A stretch of DNA of 64,000 nucleotides, taken from Acidobacterium sp. S8. GTDB taxonomy: Bacteria; Acidobacteriota; Terriglobia; Terriglobales; Acidobacteriaceae. The notes below the pieces were generated by a model. It was not told the origin of the DNA, did not search any database, and saw nothing but the letters and a program-made list of their open reading frames with translations. The first letter of the stretch is position 1. Each line of letters starts with the position of its first letter. A program made the position numbers and the translations under genes. The DNA lies in NCBI RefSeq assembly GCF_009765985.1, contig NZ_LMUM01000015.1, positions 124,001 through 188,000 on the forward strand, read 5' to 3'. Below are positions 9,442 to 17,946 of this stretch, in pieces.

Positions 9442-9954
9442 TTATCTGCGAAGCAGCTTCCCGATCTCGCCGACTTCAAACGAAATCCCGCGCCCAGCCT
9501 CGTCAAAGCGATCGCGGGTCACTAACTGCTTGTTTTCATAGCGGGAGAAGCTGCCATCCTCGGGATCAATCACCCAGATCTGCGGAATGCCCATAGCCGC
9601 ATAGTCTTCGAGCTTGTGCTTCAACCGCTTGACCGTATCCTCAGGCGACAGCACCTCAAACACGGCAAGGGGAGCATGAGTAGTGATCTGCTCAACCGGA
9701 GCAGAAGAATCGAGAACAGCCACGTCAGGAACGCGAAAGCGAGATGCTGCAGCTTGAACTCGCAACTCTGGAAGAACGGTTATATTCCATTCCCGGCTAT
9801 GCTGAAAAAACCAGACAACTATCGCTGCCCGCCAAGCTGCATGGTCCCGTTCGCCCACCGGACGCTCCTCGATCTCGCCGTCCACATACTCCGCATCCGG
9901 CTCGTAGGAAGACCGCAGATATACCTCAATTGGCACATGTGTTGAAGTCGCCAT
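9442..9954 (-). CDS. Uma2 family (DUF820) putative restriction-like endonuclease
   Basis: 170 residues with the Uma2 layout: an N-terminal EYVDGEIEERPVGERDHA motif, then the PD-(D/E)xK-like core in VPDVAVLDSS and AVFEVLSPEDT, followed by Lys in the next helix (KHKLEDYAAMGIPQIWVIDPE). These residues form the nuclease-like active site of the fold, but biochemical roles for the family are largely unproven; many copies occur in cyanobacteria and Acidobacteria. The ATG at 9954 is preceded by AGGAGG, a strong site. It is first in a two-gene unit with the SRPBCC gene, which starts immediately after its stop codon. Confidence 0.85.
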   Translation of the reverse strand: MATSTHVPIEVYLRSSYEPDAEYVDGEIEERPVGERDHAAWRAAIVVWFFQHSREWNITVLPELRVQAAASRFRVPDVAVLDSSAPVEQITTHAPLAVFEVLSPEDTVKRLKHKLEDYAAMGIPQIWVIDPEDGSFSRYENKQLVTRDRFDEAGRGISFEVGEIGKLLRR

Positions 9955-10003
9955 TCAGTCCTCCTATATCTCAGAATATCGCTGCCCGTCTCGATTCCGA
10001 AAG

Positions 10004-10035
10004 CAAAAAGCGGCGCACCCTAAAAGGTACGCCGC
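10004..10035 (-). terminator. Rho-independent terminator of the inositol-3-phosphate synthase gene
   Basis: On the minus strand a stem GCGGCG/CGCCGC is extended by ACC/GGT across one mismatch with a short loop, and a run of Ts follows. It sits about 25 bp after the stop codon at 10058. Confidence 0.75.
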
Positions 10036-10057
10036 AATATTTCCTGTTTAGAAATTC

Positions 10058-11404
10058 CTAGTCGTAATACTCCAGCCCAAGATGCGTGATCAAATCCTCA
10101 CCCATAATGTGCCGCAACGTATTCTTCAGCTTCATCGATTGAATAAACAAATCATGCTCCGGATACAGTCCTTCCGCCGTCATCGGTGACTTGAAGTAGA
10201 AGCTTAGCCATTCCTGAATCCCGCGATGCTTCAATTCCGGAGTACGCTGCGCCAGATCGAGGAACAACACGAGATCGAGAGCAAGCGGTGCCGCCAGTAT
10301 CGAATCACGACAAAGGAAATCGACCTTGATCTGCATCGGATAGCCAAGCCATCCAAAGATATCAATGTTATCCCAACCCTCTTTATTATCACCACGTGGC
10401 GGGTAATAGTTAATCCGGACCTTGTGATAAATGTCCTTATAGAGATCAGGATAAAGCTCCGGCTGCAAAATGAAATCCAGCACGCCCAGCTTCGATTCTT
10501 CCTTCGTCTTGAACGACTCCGGATCGTCCAGCACCTCGCCGTCGCGGTTGCCGAGAATGTTTGTTGAGTACCAGCCTGCGACCCCAAGCATGCGCGTCTT
10601 GAAGGCCGGGGCCAACACCGTCTTCATGAAGGTCTGTCCGGTTTTGAAGTCCTTGCCGCAGATCGGCGCGCCCGTCAACTTGGAAAGCTGCTGCATGCAA
10701 GGCAGATCGACCGTAAGATTCGGCGCGCCGTTTGCGAACGGAACACCTTCCTTCAACGCGGCATAGGCATAAATCTGCGAAGGCGCAATATTTGGATCGT
10801 CGTCGACTAACCCTTTTTCGAATGCCTCAATCGTCTGGTGCACAACCGAAGGCTCAAGAAAGATTTCCGTCGACCCGCACCAGATCACCACTACGCGATC
10901 TACCTGCGCCTTGAATGCCTGAATATCCGAACGAATTTGCTGCGCCAGGTCGCACTTGCTCTTGCCCTGCTTCACGTGCGTGCCATTCAGCCGCTTCACA
11001 TAGTGCTGATCAAAGACCGCAGGCAGCGGCTTGATGCTCTCAAGAAAAGGCTTCATCGTCTTCAGGTGGTCGCGATCAAGAACTGCCGCGTGCTCTGCAG
11101 CCTCATACATGTCTTCCGGGAAAATATCCCACCCGGTGAAGACCACATCGTTCAAATCTGCGAGAGGAGCGAAGTCTTTAATCAGCGGGCTGCGCCCATC
11201 CGTGCGCTTGCCCAATCGAATCGTCCCCATCTGCGTCAGCGACCCAATCGGCTTTGCCAGTCCCTTGCGAACCGCTTCAACTCCGGCGATCAGAGTCGTG
11301 GCCACCGACCCCATTCCTACCGTCATCACTCCCAGCCTTCCCGTCGCCGGCTGGACCTTTGAATCTGCAGCAGCCTTCTGGCCGCCGTCTTGAGGCGTAG
11401 ACAT
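10058..11404 (-). CDS. ino1: inositol-3-phosphate synthase
   Basis: 448 residues of the myo-inositol-1-phosphate synthase family, which converts glucose 6-phosphate to 1D-myo-inositol 3-phosphate with NAD+ as internal redox cofactor. Family features seen are the N-terminal nucleotide-binding start GVMTVGMGSVATTLIAGV, the segment WCGSTEIF, GKDFKTGQTFMKT, and the C-terminal catalytic block INYYPPRGDNKEGWDN. Bacterial enzymes of this type feed inositol into phospholipids or osmolytes. The ATG at 11404 has AAGG motifs upstream. The gene is monocistronic with a terminator after it and about 150 bp of featureless DNA before it. Confidence 0.93.
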   Translation of the reverse strand: MSTPQDGGQKAAADSKVQPATGRLGVMTVGMGSVATTLIAGVEAVRKGLAKPIGSLTQMGTIRLGKRTDGRSPLIKDFAPLADLNDVVFTGWDIFPEDMYEAAEHAAVLDRDHLKTMKPFLESIKPLPAVFDQHYVKRLNGTHVKQGKSKCDLAQQIRSDIQAFKAQVDRVVVIWCGSTEIFLEPSVVHQTIEAFEKGLVDDDPNIAPSQIYAYAALKEGVPFANGAPNLTVDLPCMQQLSKLTGAPICGKDFKTGQTFMKTVLAPAFKTRMLGVAGWYSTNILGNRDGEVLDDPESFKTKEESKLGVLDFILQPELYPDLYKDIYHKVRINYYPPRGDNKEGWDNIDIFGWLGYPMQIKVDFLCRDSILAAPLALDLVLFLDLAQRTPELKHRGIQEWLSFYFKSPMTAEGLYPEHDLFIQSMKLKNTLRHIMGEDLITHLGLEYYD

Positions 11405-11556
11405 TCCTTACGTCGTCCTTCTTTCAAATAAAGATGGTTGGCTGTTCAAACTATGTAGTCTCTGCTCCCAAGGCATGCTTTGGCAAATTCCACATCTCAA
11501 ATGGTAATTTCCATGGTGCGAATGGTGAGAGCGTGCAGTAGTTCGATCTGTTTGTT

Positions 11557-12195
11557 CTACACTTCCTCAGGCCGCACGCGGTTCTTCCAGTGGGTCCATA
11601 CAAACCACACCACTCCAATCACAAGCACAATTTCTACCGCCAGATGGAAGCGATGAAATGCAGCTTTAAAGCGTGGATCCGTCTCCCATGCCTGCCCCAG
11701 CTTCATCCCCACATACGCCAGTGCATAGCACCACGGCCAGGATCCTACAAACGTATAAAGGTGGAAGCGTAGCTGCGGCATTTTTGCAATGCCTGCAGGC
11801 AAGGCAATAAAGGTGCGAACCACCGGCAGCAGCCGACCTACGAAAACCGTAATCCCGCCGTAGCGATTGAAAAAGTGCTCTGCGCGATCAAGGTCATGAT
11901 GGTTCAGCAGCACAAAGCGGCCATATTTCTCAATAAACGGCCGTCCACCCAGCGCGCCAATCCAGTAAGCCAGCAGCGATCCGAGATTGCAGCCAAGAGC
12001 GCCCGCCGTCGCTACCCAGATCAGCTTCAATTGGCCCGTATGCACCAGGTAGCCGGAAAACGGCATGATGATCTCCGACGGCAGTGGAATGCACGTCGAT
12101 TCGATCGCCATCAAAAGCGCGATTCCCACATATCCTGAACTGGAAATGGTGGCGATGATAAAAGAGGCGAGAACGGCCAGGATTTTTTCGGTCAT
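11557..12195 (-). CDS. DedA/VTT-domain family membrane protein
   Basis: 212 residues with several membrane helices and the DedA core: AIESTCIPLPSEIIMPFSGYL (the conserved E-x-PxPSE segment), GCNLGSLLAYWIGALGG, and FVGRLLPVVRTFIALPAGIAKM with the conserved F-x-GR-x-P-R motif. DedA proteins are inner-membrane transporters or flippases; some recycle undecaprenyl phosphate (UptA) or phospholipids, others affect proton-motive force. Which of these applies is not visible. The gene ends 150 bp from the inositol-3-phosphate synthase start. It diverges from the ferredoxin relic, which begins 36 bp away. Confidence 0.9.
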   Translation of the reverse strand: MTEKILAVLASFIIATISSSGYVGIALLMAIESTCIPLPSEIIMPFSGYLVHTGQLKLIWVATAGALGCNLGSLLAYWIGALGGRPFIEKYGRFVLLNHHDLDRAEHFFNRYGGITVFVGRLLPVVRTFIALPAGIAKMPQLRFHLYTFVGSWPWCYALAYVGMKLGQAWETDPRFKAAFHRFHLAVEIVLVIGVVWFVWTHWKNRVRPEEV

Positions 12196-12230
12196 TCAGG
12201 TTGAGTATACCTGCCCCGCATCTAATCTCT

Positions 12231-12538
12231 ATGCCCCGACTCCCGAGCCAATGCGAGCCCAGGGGCTGGCGCCGCTCTGCCTATCATCGATCGCACCGGT
12301 GCGACGGCAAACAGGACTGCGTTGCGGTGTGCCCTTTCGATGTCTTTGCCATGCAGCGAATCACCGCGCTCGACCTCTGCCATGCTGCCCGTGCCGCCTC
12401 GCAAAGCACACAAGCTGGTTGGCAAATGGCAGGCATTCACCGTGAAGCCGGAAGCCTGCCACGCCTGCAATCTCTGCGTCGTAGGCCTGCCCCGAAGACG
12501 CCATCCGGCTAGTCAGGATGGGCAACACCCAGGAATAA
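12231..12538 (+). pseudogene. frameshifted two-cluster 4Fe-4S ferredoxin relic
   Basis: The protein of a bacterial-type ferredoxin can be followed only by changing frame several times. MPRLPSQCE is read in the first frame, then GAALPIIDRT in the second. CDGKQDCVAVCPFDVFAMQ (first Cys cluster) returns to the first frame. KWQAFTVKPEACHACNLCVV (second cluster) is again in the second frame, and CPEDAIRLVRMGNTQE with a stop is in the third. Each junction needs a one-base change. The cluster cysteines and the C-terminal CPEDAIRL are otherwise intact, so decay is recent or the changes are sequencing errors. It lies between divergent dedA and nth. Confidence 0.75.
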
Positions 12539-12605
12539 GTTTTCGTCTACTACTTTATTTTGGCTGGCCTTAACGAGATCCATCGCTTTCCTGTAAAACA
12601 TCCCT

Positions 12606-13385
12606 ATGCCCGTTAAGAAAGCCGCGCCTCTTAAGCCTGCAAAACAATCCAATATGAACGCAGCTCTCGCCAAGTCTGCGGGCAAATCTCTTGCGAAATC
12701 CCCTACGGAAGCCAAAGAACATTTCGACCCGAAGCGCGACCTCGATCCTGCCCGCGTCGCGGAAATCCTGAAGATTCTCGCTGCTACCTACCCCAATGCC
12801 GAGTGCGCCCTGCACCACCGCAACGCCTGGGAATTGCTCGTCGCGACCATCCTTTCCGCGCAATGCACCGATGTCCGCGTCAACATCGTCACGCCCGAAC
12901 TTTTCCGCCAGTTCCCCACACCGAAAGCCATGTCGGAGGCCTCGCTCCCGGCCATCGAAGAGCTCATTCGCTCGACAGGCTTTTATCGCAATAAGGCGAA
13001 ATCCATCCTTGGAGCAGCGAAAAAGATCACCGAAGAATTCAAGGGCAAGGTCCCGTGCACTCTCGCCGAGCTGACCACCGTTCCCGGAGCCGCCCGCAAG
13101 ACAGCCAATGTTGTTTTAGGGGTCGCCTATGGCCTCGCCGAGGGCGTTGTAGTGGACACGCACGTCCTGCGCATCTCGCGCCGCCTGCACCTGACACAGG
13201 CCACCGAGCCCAAACAAGTCGAGCAGGATTTAATGAAGATTATTCCCAAGGACCACTGGATTGCCTACTCGCACGAAATCATCCATCACGGCCGCCAGGT
13301 CTGCATCGCCCGCAAACCGAAATGCGTGGAATGCCCACTTGAAAAGGTCTGCAACTCAGCCGACAAGACGTGGTCAAGCCACTAG
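12606..13385 (+). CDS. nth: endonuclease III (DNA glycosylase/AP lyase)
   Basis: 259 residues. Endonuclease III removes oxidised pyrimidines and cleaves the abasic strand in base excision repair. The core runs from AWELLVATILSAQCTD through the helix-hairpin-helix VPGAARKTANVVLG, which keeps the catalytic Lys in RKTANV, and DTHVLRISRRL with the catalytic Asp. The C-terminal [4Fe-4S] motif is complete with spacing C-x6-C-x2-C-x5-C (CIARKPKCVECPLEKVC). The hairpin reads GAA where the family usually has GVG. About 45 Lys/Ala-rich residues precede the catalytic core, an N-terminal extension over E. coli Nth (211 aa). No clear ribosome-binding site is seen for the ATG at 12606. Confidence 0.95.
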   Translation: MPVKKAAPLKPAKQSNMNAALAKSAGKSLAKSPTEAKEHFDPKRDLDPARVAEILKILAATYPNAECALHHRNAWELLVATILSAQCTDVRVNIVTPELFRQFPTPKAMSEASLPAIEELIRSTGFYRNKAKSILGAAKKITEEFKGKVPCTLAELTTVPGAARKTANVVLGVAYGLAEGVVVDTHVLRISRRLHLTQATEPKQVEQDLMKIIPKDHWIAYSHEIIHHGRQVCIARKPKCVECPLEKVCNSADKTWSSH

Positions 13386-13414
13386 CCTGCACCAACGTGG
13401 CAAGTAGGTAGAAG

Positions 13415-13465
13415 CACCGGGCTTTAGCCCGGTGAATATAGCAGGAATGAAACGGGCTTCAGCCC
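13415..13465. repeat. REP-like pair of intergenic hairpins
   Basis: A perfect 8-bp stem CACCGGGC/GCCCGGTG with loop TTTA (13415-13434) is followed 19 bp later by a shorter hairpin GGGC/GCCC with loop TTCA (13454-13465). The two share the core GGGCTTyAGCCC. The pair lies between the convergent nth and 13475-13978 genes, where it could also act as a bidirectional transcription barrier. Confidence 0.6.
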
Positions 13466-13474
13466 TGGTTCAAA

Positions 13475-13978
13475 TCAGTGCGGCTGCGCGCTGTCGTCCG
13501 AAGGCTTCGGAGCCTCATCCTCGCCGCCGCGCTGCGAATCATTGTGCTTCTCGTAGATCGAATACTGGTGTCCAGGAGGCAGCATCTTCACCGCAATCTC
13601 CTTCGTCGTCGTGTCCGCCACGTAATCGGCGCCATATGTCTGGAAGCCATGCGCAATAATCTGCAGCCGGACCGTATCGCCAACCGGAATCACATCCAGC
13701 TCAGCCTTGCCCTCTTCGTTCGTCTTCAACTCCATGTTGCCGCCGTCTTTACCATCTTTATCGATAGGGTGAAAGACCACGCCGGCATTCTCTACCGGCT
13801 TGCCCGTCGAGCCCTTCGTCACAATCACGGTAATCTTGCAGGTTGGCGGAGGCGGCGTATATTTACGCCCGCGCTTTTCCGTCTGCGCTGAAAGCAGAAG
13901 CGGAACAGCAATAAAAAGACCTAACGACGATACAGCAACACGGCGCAGCATAGAACCCGGAGAAATCAAAGAAGCCAT
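13475..13978 (-). CDS. secreted protein with carboxypeptidase-regulatory-like (transthyretin-type) domain
   Basis: 167 residues. The N terminus MLRRVAVSSLGLFIAVPLLLSAQ is a signal peptide, probably used from an ATG at or close to 13978. Residues about 45-135 form one beta-sandwich of the carboxypeptidase regulatory-like type: ITVIVTKGSTGKPVENAGVV, then TNEEGKAELDVIPVGDTVRL and IIAHGFQTYG. The C-terminal 30 residues are charged and disordered. Such small exported domains are frequent in Acidobacteria and are thought to bind other surface proteins or glycans; no enzymatic residues are present. Confidence 0.75.
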   Translation of the reverse strand: MASLISPGSMLRRVAVSSLGLFIAVPLLLSAQTEKRGRKYTPPPPTCKITVIVTKGSTGKPVENAGVVFHPIDKDGKDGGNMELKTNEEGKAELDVIPVGDTVRLQIIAHGFQTYGADYVADTTTKEIAVKMLPPGHQYSIYEKHNDSQRGGEDEAPKPSDDSAQPH

Positions 13979-14043
13979 TCCTCGATTGTAAGCAAATCTC
14001 AGGTTTCGAGGAAACAGGGAGAATTCACTCTCCCCGACACTCG

Positions 14044-16521
14044 TTATTTCATTTCCTTGCCCAGTGCAAGCCGAAGCCCGATGCGCACGTTATACGGCAG
14101 CGACGGATATCCAATCGGCCCAGTATGCTGATTGCTCGTCGCATTTTCCATCTGCCCGTATATTCCCAGCCAGCGGTTTACCTGGTAGACCCCGCCAAGA
14201 TCGAGCTTGGTAAATCCGTAATCGAGATTCCGGTTCGGCAGCAGCAGCGAATTGCCAAAGTTGGCATCGCTGTTGCCCAGAAACGTCGAGTCATCGCTGC
14301 CGCTTGAAAACGCGGCATTGCCCACCACCGTCCACTGCTTTCCGGTATAGGTCCCCGTAATAAATCCCGTATGCGGAGGCCGATGAAATGGTCGCGCTCC
14401 CCGCAACGGCGAGTACACGCCGATCGGAATATTTGCAAAATTGGAATCCGTATTGTAGGTCGGCCCAACAGCATCGGAAGTAAACGACTGCTGCACTACC
14501 GAATCAAGATAGGTATAGCCGCCACGAAAGAAGATGCTCTTGCCAAGCCCGTATTGCACTTCGCTCTCAAATCCCTGTGCGCGAAACGCCAGAGAATTGA
14601 GCGTCGGATTGAAGTACGAGGCCTGCAGCAGCCCCAGCAACTCCTGCTGCTCATCCGGCGAAAGATTCGGCAGCAGCTGTACTGCCTGGTTGCTCGGAAC
14701 TGTCTCGATCTGGTTGCCGAATTCATTATGGAAATAAGTCACCCGAAACAGCAGACGCTCGCTGAAAAAACTCTGTTCAACACCGCCGTCGTAGCTGCGC
14801 GAGCGCTCCGCGCCAATCGGTTGAATTCCATATTGCGCAACCGCCTGCTGCCCGCCGTACTGGTAAAGAAAGTCATAGAGCGAGCTGAACTGATCGTTCA
14901 GATTCGGCTCCTTGACGCCCTTCGCAAAGTTGAATATCAGCTTCGTCCCGCGAAAATGCCCCGCGCCCGGGCGCACCACGTAATATGACAATCCAACACG
15001 CGGCGTTCCTTCCGTTCCGTAGAGCTGGTTCTTCTCAATCCCGCCGCCAAGCGAGTAAAACACCCGGTTCCAGAAGTCGCCGCCCACCTGCAGCATGTAG
15101 TCGTAATTGCTGCGCTCCAGGGTGTCGTTCGTGTAGCCCGGATAGCGATCCGCGCCGCGCTCGTTCTCATAGCGGAAACCGGCAATCGCCAGCAGGTGCG
15201 GCGTGAACTGGTAATCCGTCTGCCCATAAATGTTGTCGCGGTTCGACACCAGCTCCGACACAATCGGATACGTCACGCCATAGTTGTCATAGTTCAGAAT
15301 GGCTTGCCCGCTAACCGAATATCCATTCCCGCCCTTGATCGTGACCGGCAGGCCAAGATAAATCCCGTCGTCTACATCATGAATACCCGTAGGCGACCAC
15401 TGCGCATACTGCTCACGCTTCCGCGCCAGTCCATAGCGCGCCAGCCCATGCCATCGATCGGAGAAGTTATGATCGATCGAGCCCGCGAGAAAAATATTCT
15501 GGTTCGACTGCTTCGCATCATTAGCAATCTGGTAGAAGTCGTACGCGTTCGGCGATCCCGTTGCAATATCGGCGTTGCGCGCGCTTACGCGAAGCGTCGT
15601 TGCCGAAGACCACGCATAGCCCAGGTTCGCGGTCTCCACGATGTTGTGGTATTCGCTGCTTGGAATCGAGTTCTTCGTCTGCAAATCGTTGAAGCCGCCG
15701 TAGTAATCGAAGCTGCGATGCGTGCCGCCAAGCTGCACCTGGTTGCGATACGTCCCGAAATTCCCCGCGTCGCCCTCATACAGCAGCGATGGAAACGGCG
15801 TCGATCCACGCGGCGTACTGAAGCTGACCACACCCGCCGCGGCATCCGATCCATACAGAACGCTGTTCGGCCCGCGATACGCCTCCACATTCGATACGCC
15901 GGTCGTTGCAATCGTGGACAAGTCAAACGTTCCGCCCACATCTTCAATCGGCACACCATCGAAAAGAATCTTGTTCGCGTCCGAGTTTCCGCCGCGCACA
16001 AAGACGCTCGCCAAGCCGCCGCGCTGCCCCGTCTGCACCACGTTAGTGCCGGGCACCTGTCGCATCGCATCCACCAGATCGGTGCGATTGATAAAGTCTG
16101 TCTTCGTGAGATTAGTAATCGACGCGCTCAATTGCCCCTGCGGCAGCGGTGTTCCCGTAGCCGTCACAACAACCGACTGGCGCACCCACTCCGGCTCAAG
16201 CACAATGTTCTGATCTACTCCGTCCAGCGCCCCGCCATAAAAGCTCTGCGTCGCAAGTTGACGAAAAGAATCGCCGCCCGCAAGGACGTAAAAACGTCCT
16301 GAGGCCGCGCTGGAAAGCTGATAGGTGCCGTCATTCTGAGTCCTGGAGGCAACAACCACCTTGCCATCCTGAATCAGGGAGATATTCGCACTGGCAATAG
16401 GTCGTCCGAGCGAATCGGTCACGCGGCCTCGAACCACTACGGCATGAATGGGAGCACTGGCAAACAACAGGCAAGCAGAAAACAGGGCAATGCGGCTCAC
16501 TGGCCGCTTTTTCTTACTCAT
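14044..16521 (-). CDS. TonB-dependent receptor, probably for cobalamin/corrinoids
   Basis: 825 residues from the ATG at 16521, preceded by GGAGGATCT; longer readings run into the riboswitch and are rejected. A signal peptide (ISRIALFS-like, ending near IHA) is followed by a carboxypeptidase-regulatory-like domain (VVVRGRVTDSLGRPIASANI), a TonB plug (DLVDAMRQVPGTNVV, GGLASVFVRGGNSDANKILFDGVPIEDVGG, short phrases of which are diagnostic) and a beta-barrel of about 600 residues. The plug phrase VFVRGGNSD is BtuB-like. The assignment to corrinoid uptake rests mainly on the cobalamin riboswitch directly upstream. It acts in the outer membrane with TonB-ExbBD, which are not in the window. Confidence 0.88.
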   Translation of the reverse strand: MSKKKRPVSRIALFSACLLFASAPIHAVVVRGRVTDSLGRPIASANISLIQDGKVVVASRTQNDGTYQLSSAASGRFYVLAGGDSFRQLATQSFYGGALDGVDQNIVLEPEWVRQSVVVTATGTPLPQGQLSASITNLTKTDFINRTDLVDAMRQVPGTNVVQTGQRGGLASVFVRGGNSDANKILFDGVPIEDVGGTFDLSTIATTGVSNVEAYRGPNSVLYGSDAAAGVVSFSTPRGSTPFPSLLYEGDAGNFGTYRNQVQLGGTHRSFDYYGGFNDLQTKNSIPSSEYHNIVETANLGYAWSSATTLRVSARNADIATGSPNAYDFYQIANDAKQSNQNIFLAGSIDHNFSDRWHGLARYGLARKREQYAQWSPTGIHDVDDGIYLGLPVTIKGGNGYSVSGQAILNYDNYGVTYPIVSELVSNRDNIYGQTDYQFTPHLLAIAGFRYENERGADRYPGYTNDTLERSNYDYMLQVGGDFWNRVFYSLGGGIEKNQLYGTEGTPRVGLSYYVVRPGAGHFRGTKLIFNFAKGVKEPNLNDQFSSLYDFLYQYGGQQAVAQYGIQPIGAERSRSYDGGVEQSFFSERLLFRVTYFHNEFGNQIETVPSNQAVQLLPNLSPDEQQELLGLLQASYFNPTLNSLAFRAQGFESEVQYGLGKSIFFRGGYTYLDSVVQQSFTSDAVGPTYNTDSNFANIPIGVYSPLRGARPFHRPPHTGFITGTYTGKQWTVVGNAAFSSGSDDSTFLGNSDANFGNSLLLPNRNLDYGFTKLDLGGVYQVNRWLGIYGQMENATSNQHTGPIGYPSLPYNVRIGLRLALGKEMK

Positions 16522-16565
16522 AGATCCTCCGTCCCCCTCGGAACGCGGTTGGTCGACTTCATAGC

Positions 16566-16745
16566 AGTGAGACCGGTCTCCTGACTTGCGCGCTGCCCGG
16601 CCGCCTTCCCGGATCTCTCCAGTGGCCTTCAGGTCTGGCATGCACTGCGCATCTTCTGAAATGACAGACGCGCAGTATCGCGCTTACAGTTGCGGGGCAG
16701 TGACGGATTCCCACCGTCTTCCCGAGCATCTCCTGCGTTGAACGT
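16566..16745 (-). promoter_or_regulatory. cobalamin (AdoCbl) riboswitch
   Basis: Read on the minus strand, the leader contains the conserved blocks of the class in order: GGGAAGACGGTGGGAATCC, then CACTGCCCCGCAACTGTAAG, CCACTGG, and finally AAGTCAGGAGACC near the 3' end (the B12-box-like element). The 3' boundary is about 45 bp before the TonB receptor start, so binding of cobalamin is expected to reduce expression of that gene. Boundaries are approximate. Confidence 0.93.
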
Positions 16746-16795
16746 TCTAATAGTTATGCGGAAATGCAGCCAGCAATCCGCATGCAGTCAAAAAA

Positions 16796-16922
16796 TGGTG
16801 ACTCCGGGAGGATTTGAACTTCCGACCTGCGGTTAAGGAAACCGTCCTAGGTCACTTCGCATAGAATAGCAGAGCTCTGCATGGAGTCACTATGCGGCTT
16901 GTTTTAAGTCTCTCACCGCGAA
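16796..16922 (-). repeat. attachment-site-like repeat A with 3' half of a tRNA (CCT anticodon loop)
   Basis: On the minus strand this carries an anticodon arm (CGGT stem, CCT in the loop), variable loop, a T-arm GGAAG-TTCAAAT-CTTCC-like and the acceptor end up to CGGAGTCACC, but no matching 5' acceptor or D-arm upstream. It is therefore not a functional tRNA. It is about 80% identical over its length to 21346-21472 in the same orientation. Similarity continues past the tRNA part to about 16922. The 50 bp before it and the 180 bp after it (to 17104) hold nothing I recognise. Confidence 0.7.
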
Positions 16923-17104
16923 AACTGATTGTTGATCGAAGTTTCTCGACCTGGTCGGCTCGCAGGACAAGAAATGTCCTCGGTCGGGAAAATACTCATT
17001 CTGGTGACATCAGATTGCGTTTGTTTTATCCAAATCATGAAGCGATTTCGAATGAATAAAAGAGAGTAAGCAGTGAGTGCTTCTCAACCTTTACTCCTTC
17101 TTTC

Positions 17105-17560
17105 TTAAGCGTTCTTTGCCAATATCTTCGTAAAATAAAATGTCATCGTCGTCGATCCTGTGTTCACAATCCCGTGCAGCACGTTCGCCTCGGCGTACAT
17201 CATGTCGCCTGCCGTCACCTGCGTCGCGACACTGTCCACTTCGATCTCTCCGGTTCCAGCCGTGACGATCACGAATTCTTCTTCAGGGTGACGGTGAGGC
17301 GGATGCGGCCTGGAGCCAGGCTCAAGCGTCACGACCCCGGTTGCCACCGCTGCCAGTTGCCTTGTGGGACCGTTGAAATGCACTCTCGCTTTGGCTCCGG
17401 GGCTGTTTCCCTCCGTCGAAAGATCTGCACCTTTCACGACCGAACTCTTGAGAGGTGGACCAGTTTGCAGCGTATCGACGTGAGTGATCTGCTGCGGTGC
17501 CTGCATAAAAGCACTGGGAAGTGCAGCACAGTAAGTAAGGAAATCTCTTCGATCTAACAT
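17105..17560 (-). CDS. exported cupin-domain protein
   Basis: 151 residues starting MLDRRDFLTYCAALP, a short Tat/Sec-like leader, with AAGGGG before the ATG. The cupin beta-barrel is shown by motif 1 PHPPHRHPEEEFVIVTAGTGEIE (His-x-His and Glu metal ligands; key residues H, H, E) and motif 2 GDMMYAEANVLHGIVN (His). This arrangement binds a divalent metal in the periplasm. The substrate is unknown; single-domain cupins serve as isomerases, dioxygenases or sugar binders. It is the first gene inside the tRNA-fragment-flanked islet and has no clear operon partner. Confidence 0.8.
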   Translation of the reverse strand: MLDRRDFLTYCAALPSAFMQAPQQITHVDTLQTGPPLKSSVVKGADLSTEGNSPGAKARVHFNGPTRQLAAVATGVVTLEPGSRPHPPHRHPEEEFVIVTAGTGEIEVDSVATQVTAGDMMYAEANVLHGIVNTGSTTMTFYFTKILAKNA

Positions 17561-17606
17561 ATCTGGCCCCTTTTCCTACGAAAATATTGTCAGGCGTCAG
17601 AAGATA

Positions 17607-17810
17607 TCAATCCAGATCGACGACAGAGAGCGTCACCTGCTTCAGGCCCGTAACCATATTCAGAAGGCTAACACCGGCCGTTTGAAGAGGTGCCTCTATG
17701 AATGAAATTACCACCGCCTTCTCAGCCGTTTCTTCGGCCCCGATGTATGTGACGGCATAAATACCGCCTGTTTTTTCTTGTATAAGCTCATCAAGGCACG
17801 CGCTTTCCAA
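17607..17810 (-). CDS. small ORF of unknown function
   Basis: 67 residues from a TTG codon, opening MESACLDELIQEKTGG and continuing with a plausible alternation of helix and strand (IYAVTYIGAEETAEKAVVISF). I do not recognise it. It lacks a good ribosome-binding site and may be the surviving C-terminal part of an older gene. It lies in the 386-bp space between the cupin gene and the divergent histidine kinase, where nothing else is seen. Confidence 0.3.
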   Translation of the reverse strand: MESACLDELIQEKTGGIYAVTYIGAEETAEKAVVISFIEAPLQTAGVSLLNMVTGLKQVTLSVVDLD

Positions 17811-17946
17811 ATACCGAAAAAGCTGGTGTGCGTTAGCATGTTAGAAACATTGACCGTACCGCGTCGTCGCCGGATTTTAGGATTCGAATCCAGCGAAGCA
17901 AAAGTTAGCCTGCGGCCGAAAACATCAATGCGTATGAGAATGCACG

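Noticed and set aside
15196-16302. Long plus-strand open frame of 368 codons
   Set aside because: Antisense to the TonB receptor; Arg/His/Ile-rich composition without domains. A by-product of the real gene's codon use.
16796-16870. Possible tRNA gene on the minus strand (also at 21346-21420)
   Set aside because: Anticodon arm, T-arm and 3' acceptor end are present, but there is no D-arm or complementary 5' acceptor, so neither is a complete tRNA. Annotated as attachment-like repeats instead.
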